Source: Gnetum montanum (taxonomy: Eukaryota; Streptophyta; Gnetopsida; Gnetales; Gnetaceae). From it: a stretch of 64,000 nucleotides of DNA. Below, piece after piece: positions 1 to 11,783 of this stretch. Numbering within the stretch: the stretch's first letter is position 1; every line of letters begins with the position of its first letter. The notes below the pieces were generated by a model, which saw only the letters and a list, made by a program, of their open reading frames with translations, was not told where the DNA came from and did not search any database. A program made the translations under genes and the position numbers. The DNA lies in the NCBI GenBank assembly GCA_015680685.1, contig MNCI01003700.1, forward strand, positions 119,106 through 183,105, in the 5' to 3' direction.

Positions 1-959
1 TCATTACAAGTTACAAACTTTCATAAATCCAATTACATTATGCAAAAGGAAATATCATGATCAATTAATTAAATAGATCCATCAAAAAAAATTTCTAATA
101 AGTGTTGATCTAGGGTTAATATTCCACAACTAAAGAACATATGAAAAATAATTTTGGCCTTATGAAATTTAGCAAGCAAGGACATAGAAACTTATCTTGA
201 CTTACCTTTCCTGCAATAGAGAGGATGAAGATTAATGAAGTTTGAGATCAAGTCCTCTATCATGAAGTACCTCTTTACCTTTTGGTTCTCTTTCATTAGA
301 TATTTTACATGATGATTCTATTTGTTCATATTCTTTATGAATGAATCATTGATCACTCATTGCATCATTTGTCTCTTTGAGAAAATTTTCAATTCTCCAC
401 TTCTTTTCATTTTCAGCTACTATCTACAAAAAATCTTTACCAAAACCTTTTTGACAAGATCAAGCATCAATGTTATTTTGATCACCAAAAGAATAATCAA
501 TATTTTAATTACCACCACCATTTTTACAAATAAGTAAAGTATTCTCCTGATGAATGAGGTTATCAAAATTGGTTGTGCTTTCCTTTGAGCTAGAATCTTC
601 TTATGTGACTTTCTATAAATCTTTGTTCTTAGGCTACTCACAAGTCCTTCTTTCTTGAAGGCTTTTGAAATCCTTAATTATGGGGGTTATTTGATGAATA
701 TCAACTTTTATGTTTGAGATATCTCCTTCTAATTCAGTGGAAATTATATCAAGCTTCATATTTAAGAATTTTTTCACATTTCTAAGTAATGAAAAATAAT
801 AATTTATTCTCGTAATTTAATAAATATTTTATCATACTTATAACTTGGTTCAGAAACATGTTGTGAGTTTTCATCTATAAGAGCCATGCATATGAGATCA
901 TAATTTTTGGTAGAGTCATCTACTTCTTATATAAAAGTTGATCTTCTTAACCTCATCAT

Positions 960-1887
960 TGGATTTGTTCTTGTGCTGCAACTTATTATTACTAGGACAT
1001 TTAGAGGCCATATGGCCTCTTCCACCACAACCCAACATTCTATAGAAGAGAAATCAAGGTTAGAATTTAAAAAATTTCTAACTCTTTCTTTACCTTTGAA
1101 CAAATTAGATCTTTACTGATTTGACCCCTTGCTTCTTCTTGCTATCAATCATTGTAGTTTCCTTGAGAGAAAGGAAATGTTATCTTTGCTGCCCTCATTA
1201 TGCTCATTGAGCTCCTTCTCCTTTGAGGTAGTTGTTAGAGCAATGGGTTTTTCTTAGATAGCTCCTTTTCTTATGAGATTCATTTCATACATAATGAGAG
1301 TACTTTGAAGCTCTTCAAATTTTAGAGTTGAAAATTCCTTGATTTCCTCCATGGTCATGACCTTTGGTCTGAACTCCAGTTGAAGTGTTCTAATCATTTT
1401 AATGATTACATTACTCTCTTGTAGATCTTTTCCAATACCTCTAATAGCCAGAATAAAATCATTTGCTCTAGAAAAGTAATCTTTTATTTTCTCATCTTCT
1501 CTCATTTTCAGCTTATCATATTCACTTTGTAAAACCAACTTTGATTTTTTAACTATAGAGGTTCCTTCATAGGTAGCCTCTAAATTTTGCCAAATTTCCT
1601 TGGCCAATTTACATCTCACTGCTTTATTGAACTTTGATTTATTGAAAGCATAATATAAATTTTTTTTCTTTATAGTCAAATATGAACTTATCTTTTTCTT
1701 CTTGACTCCATTTGTTACGAGGCTTGATGGTTCCAATGGAGCTGTTGATAAGTAGAGTGTAGTCTTCAAGGATGAACTCCCAAACTTTGAACTCCATAGA
1801 GTGGAAGAATCCTTACATCCTAGCTTTCCAATAGGTGAAGTCAAATCCATCAAACATGGATGGCTTTGTATAAGATGTCCCCTCCAT
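960..1887 (-). pseudogene. gag: copia Gag polyprotein fragment
   Basis: Gag coats and packages element RNA in the virus-like particle. The best start is the ATG at 1887, which opens with MEGTSYTKPSMFDGFDF, a typical copia Gag N-terminus. A frameshift near 1815 moves the reading into a 199-codon open stretch (1853-1254) holding the gag core of the UBN2/Retrotran_gag_2 kind (EIWQNLEATYEGTS, then YDKLKMREDEKIKDYFSRA). After further frame damage a zinc knuckle CGGRGHMASKCP lies at about 994-1030. The family assignment is secure; the exact C-terminal limit is not. No intact reading frame spans the gene. Confidence 0.85.
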
Positions 1888-1924
1888 TGTTGACTCTTGA
1901 AGTTGATGATGAAGAAGAGTACTA

Positions 1925-1937
1925 CGCTTTAATACCA
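1925..1937 (-). other. primer-binding site of the copia element
   Basis: The minus strand reads TGGTATTAAAGCG two bases inside the LTR edge. It matches the plant initiator-methionine tRNA complement (TGGTATCAGAGC...) with a few changes. It fixes the orientation of the element and the inner edge of the LTR. Confidence 0.7.
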
Positions 1938-1939
1938 CT

Positions 1940-3146
1940 TGAGGATCATTGAACTTAGAAAGAAGGGATGAATAAGTTTCCCAAAATAAAAATTAATCAG
2001 CCAAATCACACACCAAATTTTAACATGGTTTCACAACTTAGGTAGTCCACACTCAAAGGGTAGTTTGCTAGCATACCTCCAGAATTTGTTGCTCTCAAAA
2101 TATAGTTTGAAGATTATCACACCCCATACAAGCTCTAAGGTTTGCTCTATATTGATTTGATTCCACAAATCCACTCAATCCCACAAGGTTCCAATAATCT
2201 TAGAATGTGGTTTCTAGGATCCCACAACCTTTACAACTTGAGCTTCACTTTAGAGTATTGTGGCACTACACCAACACTCAATCCCATAGGATCCTAACAA
2301 GCTTAAGTAAGATGCCTTATTATAAGAAGCACATCAATCTTACAAGGTAACAAAAAAGAATAAAACTTACAAGGAAAGAATGCAACTAAATTTGTTGATC
2401 CTTATACCTTAAGATACAACACACTTTGATCACTTACAATAAACAAAAGATACTACAATGAGGAAAAATAAAAAGAGAATTATGTATACAATCATTGCTT
2501 GATAATAACACTTGATAGTACACAATACTTGCACATTTTTCAATGGAATGAAGTCTTCTTATAGCCAATATGTTTCCAAAATTACCTCAGAATTCATGCA
2601 ACAACTATCTAACGATCACTAGAGACATCTTCTTTGAGACTAAGATATCTTCCTTTATTTTGAAATGATGTATTCTTTAGAAGAAATATGCCTTTGTGGA
2701 GACATCTTCATGAAGATGTCTTTCTTACTAGAAAGATGTTTACTATTTTTTAGAGAAGTCTCTTTCTGAGCAACCTTCAATTTTGCCAAGACATCTTTTG
2801 TTTCTTGGTGACATCTTTGCTTGATAGTAGATGTCTACTATTTTTGCAAGACATATTCACTAATTCTCCTTCACTTTGGCCAAGATGTCTAATGCTATTG
2901 ATAGATGCCTTCATTTGATGGGAGAATTTCTACCATAAGTTCTTTAACACTTGAGGCTTCCCTTTGATCATCAAAGATGAGTTTTGAAGTCTTCATTCTT
3001 TGTCCATGCTCTTTGAATTCTTGCATGCTTCCTTGATACTTTATAGATATCCTTGCACTCTCCTTTTGTCCTAAAAATACAACAACCACAAAAGCATCCT
3101 TGTTCTCCATGTTTCCTAAGGTTTTGACATACCAAAAATGTCAACA
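1940..3146 (-). repeat. copia 5' LTR (about 1.2 kb)
   Basis: On the minus strand the repeat opens TGTTGACATTTTTGGTATGT at 3146 and ends ...CA at 1940, directly before the primer-binding site. The TG...CA ends and the TGTTGRCATTTTGGTATGT opening are typical of plant copia LTRs. The partner LTR lies outside the window, so ends rest on the terminal dinucleotides and the primer site. A 71-codon open frame inside (3110-2895) is probably meaningless. Confidence 0.75.
2551..2890 (-). promoter_or_regulatory. U3 motif array (AGACATCT/AGATGTCT) and TATA-like box in the copia LTR
   Basis: Between about 2620 and 2890 the octamer AGACATCT or its complement AGATGTCT, exact or with one change, recurs about ten times on both strands. 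On the minus strand this array is followed by CTATAAGAAG (around 2555-2566), a plausible TATA box. It looks like the LTR promoter. The same octamer fills the LTRs of the unrelated chromovirus at 6091 and 11784. Confidence 0.45.
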
Positions 3147-3294
3147 AAAATCATTTCACTATTGATTACTTAGTTACTCTTAGATAACACATGAAGTTTG
3201 CAAAAGGACCTAGCAAAATTCCTTTTTTTTGTTTTATTAATTTTGCAAAATCATATTATCTAGTGATTCAAAGAACCAAATTTTGGATTGGTTA

Positions 3295-4375
3295 ATGAGC
3301 TTTCCTTCTTTGAGGTAAAGACATCTCTATCAAAGATGAAAAATGGAAAAGCTATTGGACCATGTAACATTCCTATAGAATCTTGGAAAGTAGTAAGAGA
3401 TACATGATTTTCTTAAGTGACATAATTATTTAACAAAAATTTTAGGCATAGAAAAATTCCTTAAAATTGAATAAAAAACATTATTATTCCCATCTACAAA
3501 AATAAAGATATGCAAAGTTATGCAAACTGTAGAGGGATCAAACTAATGAACCATATTATGAAGCTTTTAAAGAGAGTTGTAGAGTAATTTTTTTTACTTG
3601 ATTTAATAGTATCATAGAATAAATTTGGATTTATGCCAAGGAGATCTACTATAAAGGCTATTTTCTTGATACAATAATTAATGGAAAAAGTTACAAAATA
3701 TAGAAAATTTCTACATATGATCTTTATCAACTTAAAGAAAGCATATGATAAAGTTACTAGAGATATTATTCGGTTGCCCTTATAGAGGAAAAGAATCCCT
3801 AATAAATGTATTAAAGTAATTTAATACATATAAGAAGGAGTTATAACTAAAATTAAAACAGCTTATGGAACAACATCTACTTTTCTAGTCAAAGTAGGTC
3901 TACATCGGTGTGCACTTAGCCTATACTTATTTGTCATTATTATGAATGCATTAATAAAGAAAATACAAGATGAAATTCTTTAGTGTATGTTATTTTCAAA
4001 TGATATGGTGTTGGTGGATACAGCTTAAGAAAACATTTCTTTTAAAATATAGCAAGGGAGTCATGCTCTAGAATCAAAAGACTTAAAAACTAATAGAAGT
4101 AAGACTAAATATATTGAATGAAATTTTAACAAAAAAAATAGTGATGATATAGAAATGACAATTCAAAGCTTAAAAGTCCCTCATTGCAAATGGTTTGGCC
4201 AGATAGGATCAATCCTCCAATCAAATTGTAAAATTCATAGAGATATAAGAAATATAATAGAAGCAGGATAGTCAAAATGAATGTAGGATAACAGTCTTCC
4301 ATGTGATAAAAGATAACAATAAAACTAAAAAGGAAATTTTATAAGATAATAATGAGGCCTATTATCTTATTATTC
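3295..4375 (+). pseudogene. RTE-type LINE reverse transcriptase, fragment 1 of 3
   Basis: Conceptual translation across stops gives RT landmarks of an RTE-like non-LTR retrotransposon in order: KMKNGKAIGPCNIPIESWK (about 3336), GIKLMNHIMKLLKRVVE (3535), NKFGFMPRRSTIKAIFLI (about 3625), MIFINLKKAYDKVTRD (motif A, about 3718), VGLHRCALSLYLFVIIMNAL (motif B, about 3895) and CMLFSNDMVLVD (motif C). Motif C normally reads F/YADD, so catalysis is lost. It ends near 4375 in KFYKIIMRPIILLF. The next residues expected in this family (YG-ECW) resume at 12775. The 5' part, with the endonuclease, would lie where the copia LTR now sits. Confidence 0.88.
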
Positions 4376-6090
4376 TTGAAAAATTGATCTTTTACAATCT
4401 TGCAAGAAGACCCTCATAAAATAGATGTTAAGTATCTAACTTGACATCATTAATGATCTTCAATTCAATATAATTCTCTATAAGTCAATGTTTATAACAT
4501 GAAAGATTATGAGCCTCTAATCAAATATTGGCTTAGCCTACCATCCATAAACTAGGAATGATAGGAGGAACAGTATGTCTAAGTACAGAATTAATAATAT
4601 CTAACCAATGCAAATGAAAACTACATATGAGAATTATACTAAAAATGTCTTGGAATAAAATATATATGATAAAAAAAAGGACTGATATAGGTGAAGGGGT
4701 TTTTGTGTTCTCTTCCTAGTAATCATTATGCTTTATTAATAAAATATGAAGTTTTCCTTCCATAGAGGGCCAAAACTACAAGGGATAATGAATAACATAT
4801 GAAAGATAGAATTGATAATAGAGGATTAGTTTATGAGAAATGTAAGGGCTCTATGATGAAATTTAACCTTTGGTAGGTGTAGATATGAATAGAAAATACA
4901 CAAACTTCATTTGGAATCATTATTGAGTCAAAATAAGATCATTTTGATGAATTGTTTGATAAGTGATATTGGAGCTAAAAAAAACTAACTCTAGTGTGGG
5001 TGAGATGAATGCTACCTAAGTGACATTGATGCTAATGTTGATAGCATTATCTTTGAAGATATCGATGACTTAGGCATAGGACTAAGCTTATAGACTGGTA
5101 GGAAGAGCTATGCTGATCATGGAGCATGCATGAGATGTTAAGAAAAGAGGTTTCCATGCTCTTGATCTCTTAAAATCTGAAAAAATGCTTTGGATCTTAA
5201 AAAATTAGTCTCAGTTCAAAATTTGATCTAGTATTTATAGGTTTAGAGTTTTCAGATTTATCCCTAAAATTAAGTGAAGTTAACTAAACTTCATTTTTGG
5301 AAAATAGAAGTTTGAAAAACTTGAGTTGTGTAGGTAACATGAACTTTAACTAAGGGAAGTGATGTTAACACTAACACTAATGCTAACATTAATGTAAAAA
5401 ATTGATATTGATTCCAACATAGTGACAATGAAGTTGATGAAAATGCAATGATACTAATGCTAATGCAAGATGTTGATGTAGTGATGTGGGCATCACCCAA
5501 CAACCCTTACTTTTGAATTGAATCCTAACTTTACAAACTATATTGAATCTTACTGAATTCATCATTTGATGTCCTAGGAATGATGTCAACTGATGACTAG
5601 AAGATCCATGAGGTTAAAATTGAGATTAAAATGATGGTTTTTTAATGGATGGAAAGTCTTGTGTATGAGAGCAAAGCTAGTAATGTTGACATTGCTACTA
5701 AAACTAGTGTTAGTGTCATAACTTGTCATCCTTAGAAATGCTTCCTATCTCATTGCTCAAGGAACTTACTAAAGATGCCAAAAATTGATGCTTATCATGC
5801 TTAGACTAATGTAGACTAGTCATATGAGGTTCAACAAAGTCAAAAATGAGATCTAGAATCAATTTTATGTGTGGTGACATGAAGGTGATGTTGGTGTTGG
5901 TGTCACTTATTTTTTCTCTTAAAGTTATCAAGGTTAACAAAATTAATGTTCATATGCTAGGTTATGTAGAACAATCTTTGTAGGTCTTTAAGAGCTATAA
6001 ATGTACTTGTATTGCTATTTTTAGGGACTTTTTAATGCTCTAGTTTAATGTAAAATGTTAAAATTCTAGTCATTCCAATAAAAAGAATAA
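4376..6090. other. unassigned 1.7-kb interval inside the split LINE
   Basis: No recognisable domain, terminal repeat or RNA gene. From about 5000 to 5500 the DNA is rich in short repeats of the TAATGCTAA/GTTGATG kind (for example 5355-5475), which create small meaningless open frames on the minus strand. It separates the LINE break at 4375 from the chromovirus LTR. Since the LINE resumes right after the chromovirus, this stretch must be an insertion too, or part of a compound one. Confidence 0.4.
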
Positions 6091-7061
6091 TGAAAATGTA
6101 GGTATAATAGTTATAGGTACTATAGAAATACCTCTTCTAATCCTCATGTTCTACCCTACATGTATGTTGTGTAGGTTTTGACTCTTTGAAGATGTCTTGA
6201 AGGTCAAGAATATGTCTTGTTTGGAAGCTAGAACTAGGTAGGAGATGTTTTGATTTCAAAGAAGATATCTCAACTAAATGTAAGACTTCTTAGAGGAGAT
6301 GTCTCAAGCAAGACATCTTGTCCTAGAGGAGACATTTCATCTAGGAGAAAGATATCTCCCAGAAATAATAGATGTCTTTCCCAAAATATATTTTTTGATA
6401 GGAGATTTCTTCCCATGACCAAATATGACCCATATTTCCTAGAAAACTTCTAAAATCACTTAGCACAATTTAGGAAATAGTTGTGGTAAACTGGAAAAAG
6501 ATGACAATAACTAGGGAGAATGTGAGAAGATGATGGAAACAACTAAAGAATCTCAAGTTGAGTTAAGAGAAGATTTCTAGGTCTCTTGTCTTCTTGTTAT
6601 TCATAAAAATTAATGTAATTCATAATTATTAATATCATAAGTAAGAAGAGAGAGCTCTTGAGCATGAAGAGCTTAGCAAGAGAGGATGTAAGAGCACATT
6701 GAGCAAGTACAATTAGTGATTACAACTCCAAGGTCAATTATGTGATGTGTTGACCCATGTATTCTATTATATTACATCTTACTTATGAGTTGAGATCTCA
6801 GTCCTAGATTGTGGGAGACATTTTCTATTAGTTTTGTCTTACATTGAGAACATTCATTGTATGGTTGTAGAGCCTTATGCTTTACAATATCATTTGATTG
6901 TAAAAGGTTTTAGATGTTGTGGGTTTTTGGGAACCCTGTTGTAATCTTCTAATTGATTAATTAATATCTAATTTTCTTGTTTTCTAGAAATTTAATTATC
7001 TTTTTAGGATATCTAGATTTCATAGTTGAAGGTGATTAATTATTAGAGTGAACTTACTTCA
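6091..7061 (+). repeat. G1 5' LTR
   Basis: Matches 11784-12774 over its length, for example the shared stretch around CCCTACATGTATRTTGTGTAGG, the clustered AGATGTCT octamers, and the end TGATTAATTATTRGAGTGAAC. The start is placed at TGAAAATGTAGG, facing TGATGTAGGGG of the other copy. The first 40 bp align poorly, so the left edge is uncertain by tens of bases. It ends in CA at 7061, just before the primer site. Confidence 0.8.
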
Positions 7062-7068
7062 ATGTTAT

Positions 7069-7080
7069 TAATATTAGAGC
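7069..7080 (+). other. G1 primer-binding site
   Basis: TAATATTAGAGC stands for the Met-tRNA complement TGGTATCAGAGC. All three differences are G-to-A or C-to-T transitions, the pattern left by decay of methylated cytosines. It lies 7 bp inside the LTR. Confidence 0.6.
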
Positions 7081-7123
7081 TTGGTATTTCTTGAACTTAT
7101 TTTGTATATTTTATCAAATTCAA

Positions 7124-8440
7124 ATGGTGCCTAAGAAGAAATAGGTGTAAAATTTGAATAGAAACATGGAGAGCATGAAGTTTGAAATGCAAATGATGGT
7201 TGCTTGATTAAATGAAATCAGTGCAAAGGTAGATAGTAGTGCTAGTCCTAGCAATATCTAGACATGTGGACTTGAAGAGCATCTGTGCTTAGATGAAGAA
7301 GTTTTACAACTAGGTAGAGATAAAGTAGATGAAAATGAAGGATAATCCAACTATGGAAGCGTAGAAATCCATTAGGCAAGGATTACAATGGAAGGAAATC
7401 CTATTTCTTAGATGAAAATTCTAAGGACTTTAACTATGGAAAATACTTCTTCTCCAAGAAAGCTTGACAAGGAAGGTGAGGGAAGACTTGCTAGAGCATT
7501 CAAAAATGCTACAAGACTTCCATACACGGAGTTAAATACTTTCAATGATGTAGATGATACTAATTCATTTGCAAGTTGTTTGAAGAAACTTGAGAAGCAT
7601 TTCTAGTTGGAAGATATACCGAATAACTTAAGGGTACCTATTTCTAAATCCAAATTACAAGGTGTGTCTTCTACTTGGTGGGAAATGGAGTTCAAGTGTT
7701 ATAAAAGATAAAACGATCAACCAATCAAAGGTTGGGATCTAATGAAATATAGGTTAAAAAGAAAATTTGAATAGTCTCATTAGAGACAAAAAACCATTAT
7801 GAAGTTGAATTCCTAAGGCAAGGTTACAAGGATGTCAAAGAATTATACATTGATTTATTTGATCTATTCCATCAAGCTAAAGTAAATTGGAAGGAGAATG
7901 AATAATCTTTAATCTTTTTGAGGGGTCTTAAAATTTCATACCATTAGGAGTTTTCTTTTTATGAGAAAAGCTTATGATTTCTCACTCAAGCCTGAGAAGA
8001 AATTAAGTGGATTCGAAATTAGGAGCAAACAAACTTCCATTGGAAAGGAAAAGAGATCCAAATTTGAAAAGGGATCTAAGTCCAAATCTAAAGATAAGCA
8101 TGAAAACCATGACAAGAAGAATAAAAGAGATGATAATAAGGAAAAATCCAACAAGAACTAAGCCAAGAAAGGCAAGGATCAATATAGCAACTAATCAAGA
8201 ATCTAGTGCTTCAAGTGTGGAGAATGGGGACATAAGAAATGGAAATGTCCACTTCACAAGGTAGCAAAGCAAAAAGATGTGCAAATTATGGATGTGGAAG
8301 AGACATCAATCCAATGTCTTTAGAGAGGTAATCCTAATGCTCCAAAAATTGAGGATGTTTTTGAATTAAGTTCTTGTGCATTTATGGGAAATGGAAATAG
8401 AGAACACCCTAATAGAAAATGTTATTTTATATTGAGGATA
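7124..8440 (+). pseudogene. gag: G1 Gag
   Basis: The start is the first ATG after the primer site; a stop follows within seven codons, so the frame is broken from the outset. The middle shows a Retrotrans_gag-like stretch (FASCLKKLEKHF, then TWWEMEFK near 7675, then a K/R-rich linker 8030-8160). A CCHC zinc knuckle, CFKCGEWGHKKWKCP, is encoded at about 8207-8254. Gag would form the particle and bind RNA. The knuckle and gag core make the call firm. Confidence 0.82.
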
Positions 8441-8790
8441 GATGTTTGCTTAGTGGGGAATGGATTCATGTTTTGATTGATGGACAAGTACAAGAAAATT
8501 TTATTTTTTCTAGGGTTATCGGTAGATTGGGATTGGTAATTAATCCTCATCCTAAGTCTTATAAATTGGATTGGTTATCTAGATATTTTCCCTAGAGGTG
8601 AGTGAACAATGTGCTTTCAAATTTAAAATTGGAGGTTTTCATGGTGTTGTGAAATGCAATGTGCTTCCAATAGATTATGATAATATAATTCTTTGTAGAT
8701 CTTGGAATTTTGACAATGATGCTCAAGCATGAAATGTGTGGAGTATAACTAGACCTGATGGAATCCATGAGTTGATTCCTATGATAGATA
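8441..8790 (+). pseudogene. G1 retropepsin-like protease
   Basis: Translation gives HVLIDGQVQENFIFSRVIGR at the place of the usual LIDSGASHNFI active-site region, followed by LGLVINPHPKSYKLDWL, as in plant chromoviruses. The catalytic D-S/T-G triplet has become D-G-Q, and stops interrupt the domain. It would have cut the Gag-Pol polyprotein. Confidence 0.7.
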
Positions 8791-8934
8791 AATAAGTGAG
8801 GTAGTAAAGATCACTTAATGTTTCCTTAATCCTTCTAGGGGAGAGAGAATATATTAAGAAACATGATGACATAGATGTTGGTTTTGTTGTTATGACAACA
8901 ATTGCTACTAATCATGATGATATGCAGGTTGAAC

Positions 8935-9800
8935 TTTCTATAGGTGTGCTAGGCTTGCAGGAGAAATTTCCCAAGCTATTCAAGAAGGAATTAGATGCAT
9001 TATCATCAATTAAGAATGTACAACATACAATTGATTTCATCTTTGATTACTTATTAGATGGCACCAATTCAGTGGGCTGAATTGCAAAGGTAAGTAGAGA
9101 AGTTACTTGCAAATGGCTTCATGAGAAAATTCATTTCACCTTGTCTAGTTCTAGTGGTGCTAGTGCCAAAGAAGGACAATGATGAATGGAGGATGTGCAT
9201 TGATTTCAAGTAGTGGATAGGATAATAATGAGGTATAGGTTGCCTATTTCAAGAATGGATGATATGTTTGATATCCTTAAAAATGATAAAATTGCTAGCA
9301 AAATTATTTTGAAGAGTGGACCATCAAATTAGAAGCAAACCTAGTGATGAGTGGAAGATAGTTTTCAAGATACTAAGTGGAATGTTTAAATGGTTGGTGA
9401 TGTCATTTGGGCTCATGAATGAACTTGCTACATTCATGAGGTTTATGTATGATGTATTGAAGGACTTGATTGGTAAGCTTTGAATTTTATTTTTTGATAA
9501 TATTTTGGTATATGGCTCTAATGAGGAAGAGCACTTAGATCATTTGATGATGGTGTGTCTTAAGTTGGAGGAGATAGTTTGAGATCAATGTGAAGAAAAG
9601 TCATTTCTTCAATAGGAAAATCACATATTTGGGACATGTAGTTTCTAAAAATAGAATCTAATAGAAGCTACCAAGGTGAAGGATATTAGGGATTGGCCAA
9701 CTCCTAAGAACATTAGGAAGGTAAGATCATTCCTTAGTTTAGGAAGTTTTTATAGATGGTTCATCTAAACTTTTAGTGGCATTTCATAGCCTATGTTTAC
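8935..9800 (+). pseudogene. G1 reverse transcriptase
   Basis: Landmarks in order: IKNVQHTIDFI upstream of the palm, a damaged EWRMCIDFK region near 9186, MRYRLPISRMDDMFDIL (about 9230), GLMNELATFMRFMYDVL (about 9410), and FFDNILVYGS (about 9490) at the YxDD site, where the second Asp is Asn. The tether WPTPKNIRKVRSFLSL and FYRWFI follow near 9700. Many stops. The copy cannot encode an active enzyme. Confidence 0.85.
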
Positions 9801-9829
9801 TTGTTTGAAGAAAAATAAAGATTTTAGGT

Positions 9830-10290
9830 GGGATAATGAAACCCAAGGGAACTTTGACTTATTAAAAACAAAGATTACTAGTAAACTGGTGCCTGGGATT
9901 CTAGATTTTTAAAGGCCTTTTTAAGTAGATGTGGATGCAAGTGGACTTGCCATTGGTGGGGTACTCTCACAAGAAGATAGATCTTTTACTTTCTTTTCTA
10001 AAAAATTGAATAAGCCAAGGAAGAAATATAGCATATATGAAAAGGTCTTGTATGCTATTCTTTAAGTAATCAAGTATTGGAGGCATTACTTATTACCCAA
10101 GAAGTTAACCTTGATGATAGACCATAAGCCACTTTAATTTCTAAACTCACAATAGAAGTTAAGTGCAAAGCTCTTGAATTATGTTGCACAATTATAAGAG
10201 TTCAATTTTGTGTTGAGGCACAAAAGTGAAAAAACCAATGTGATGGTTGATGCATTGTCCAATGTGCATGTGGTTAATTTTAGTGTATCT
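9830..10290 (+). pseudogene. G1 RNase H
   Basis: VDVDASGLAIGGVLSQE (about 9928) carries the first catalytic Asp of the Ty3/gypsy RNase H; FFSKKLNKPRKKYSIYEKV and LTLMIDHKPL follow, then the end motif NVMVDALS near 10240. Several stops. The domain removes genomic RNA after minus-strand synthesis. Confidence 0.8.
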
Positions 10291-10429
10291 AATGTGGAAG
10301 GTATAGGTGATTTTTATTCTTTCTATGATCATGATGTTGATTTTGGATAGGTTTGGAGGATCCTCAAAGAGCCATTAATGAGTAGGATAGACCAATGAAG
10401 GGACTATCATATTTAGGATGAACTATTAT

Positions 10430-11540
10430 TTAAGAATGGAAAGGTATGTATTCTTAATTATTATGTTAGAAAAAATATTTTGTTTGAAAAGCATTATAGT
10501 GGCATGGTAGGTCACATGGATAGGGAAAACATTGTAATTTCTGGGCAAGCACTATTTTAGCCAAGTATGGCAACCTAAGTTTCAAAATTTATGAAGGAGT
10601 GTTTGAATTGTCAGAAGTTTAAAGGAGGTAAAGAACTGGATAGACATTGCATGCCTTTTCCAATCCCCAAGGGTCTATGAGAAGGTATGTTTATGGATTT
10701 TATGAGTGGTATTCCAAAAACAAAAAGTGGGAATAATGCAATTTTTATTCTTGTTGATAGGTTTTCCAAGATGGCACACTTCATTTCATGAAGGAATGTG
10801 AGTAATGCTTCTCATGTTGCAAATTTGTTTTTCCAATGTGTTGTGAAGTTGCATGGAATTTCTTAGAATATTATTAGTGACAAAGACTCCAAATTCACAA
10901 GTCACGTTTGAAGGTTCCTTTGGAAAATTGTAGGGACAAAGTTAAATTTTTATAGTACATATCATCCATAATTTAATGGCTAAATGAAGGTGGTGAATAA
11001 ATTCTTGCTAAAGATATTAAGATGTTTGCATGACGGATAGTCAAATAGGTGAAAAAAATTGTTGCATCATGCTAAGTTTTTACATAATAATGTTGTTCAT
11101 GTTTCTATTAGCAAAAGCCCATTTGAGGTGAACTATGGATTTTATCCAAAGATGTCAGACACTTTGCAATGCTTTGATGGTAAAGCTCAACTTAGTGCTA
11201 ATTTTGTGTAAGATATGAGGGATCTCCATGCATAAGTAAAGTCACATCTTAAAATGAAGGTTGGAGAGAGAGTCCTTAAGAGAAATGAGAAAAAATGGAA
11301 GCCCAATTTTGTTATTTCTGATTTGGTTTCAGTGCACTTGAAGCAAAAGCAATTGAGAGGTGCTAACTTCTCCAAGTTGAAAGCTAAGAAGATGGGACCT
11401 TTCAAAACAAAGGATAAGGTCAATGATAATGCTTTTGAAATTGATTTACCAATTGATGTTAATATGTCTTTTGTATTTAATATTTCAAACCTTGTACACT
11501 ATCACAAACTAGTTGATGACAAGACCATATAAGATAACAT
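10430..11540 (+). pseudogene. G1 integrase
   Basis: The zinc-binding HHCC part survives as HYSGMVGHMD (about 10491) and CLNCQKFKGG (about 10603). The core reads [19 protein letters not shown], then [11 protein letters not shown] (first catalytic Asp, about 10753), IISDKDSKFTS (second Asp, about 10870) and YHP plus a damaged NGQ region. A long open stretch 11254-11532 covers the C-terminal end to FNISNLVHYH, equal to the usual FNVxxLxPYH. Stops remove function. Confidence 0.85.
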
Positions 11541-11589
11541 CAATGAGTTGAAGGGGACTATTAATTAGTCCAAGCCTTTAATGGAGAGG

Positions 11590-11735
11590 AATGTCAACTT
11601 ACTTAAGTAGAGAGAAGCTTCTAGCACTTGAGGAGTCAAGAGACATGAATATTTGATCCATTGGAAGGATCAATCCATAGATGATGTTATATGAGTCCAT
11701 GAGACCAAACTTCATGAATGGAAGATCACTTAAAC
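11590..11735 (+). pseudogene. G1 chromodomain-like integrase tail
   Basis: After FNISNLVHYH the translation gives HEYLIHWKDQSIDDVI, then a stop where a Trp codon is expected, then VHE. This corresponds to the YLVKWKxxxxxxATWEPE core of a chromodomain. Chromodomains at this position are thought to steer integration to heterochromatin. Short and decayed, but position and spacing fit. Confidence 0.65.
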
Positions 11736-11765
11736 TTCTACTCCCTTGTTCACATGAGTTTAATT

Positions 11766-11783
11766 TTTGAAGGGTGAGAGAGC
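11766..11783 (+). other. G1 polypurine tract
   Basis: GAAGGGTGAGAGAGC lies directly before the 3' LTR start TGATGTAGGGG. The position and purine content fit the plus-strand primer. Confidence 0.65.

Larger units (their letters stand above)
1..1937 (-). mobile_element. Ty1/copia retrotransposon, 5' internal part, cut by the window edge
   Basis: Reading leftward from the LTR at 1940-3146 come a primer-binding site, a gag start and a gag zinc knuckle, the order expected of a copia element on the minus strand. The protease, integrase, RT and second LTR would lie left of position 1 and are not seen. Frames are broken by shifts and stops, so this is an old, inactive copy. Confidence 0.85.

Noticed and set aside
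5291-5589. Two overlapping minus-strand open frames rich in Ser/Thr/His
   Set aside because: They arise from low-complexity TAATG/GATGTT repeats and have no homology signal.
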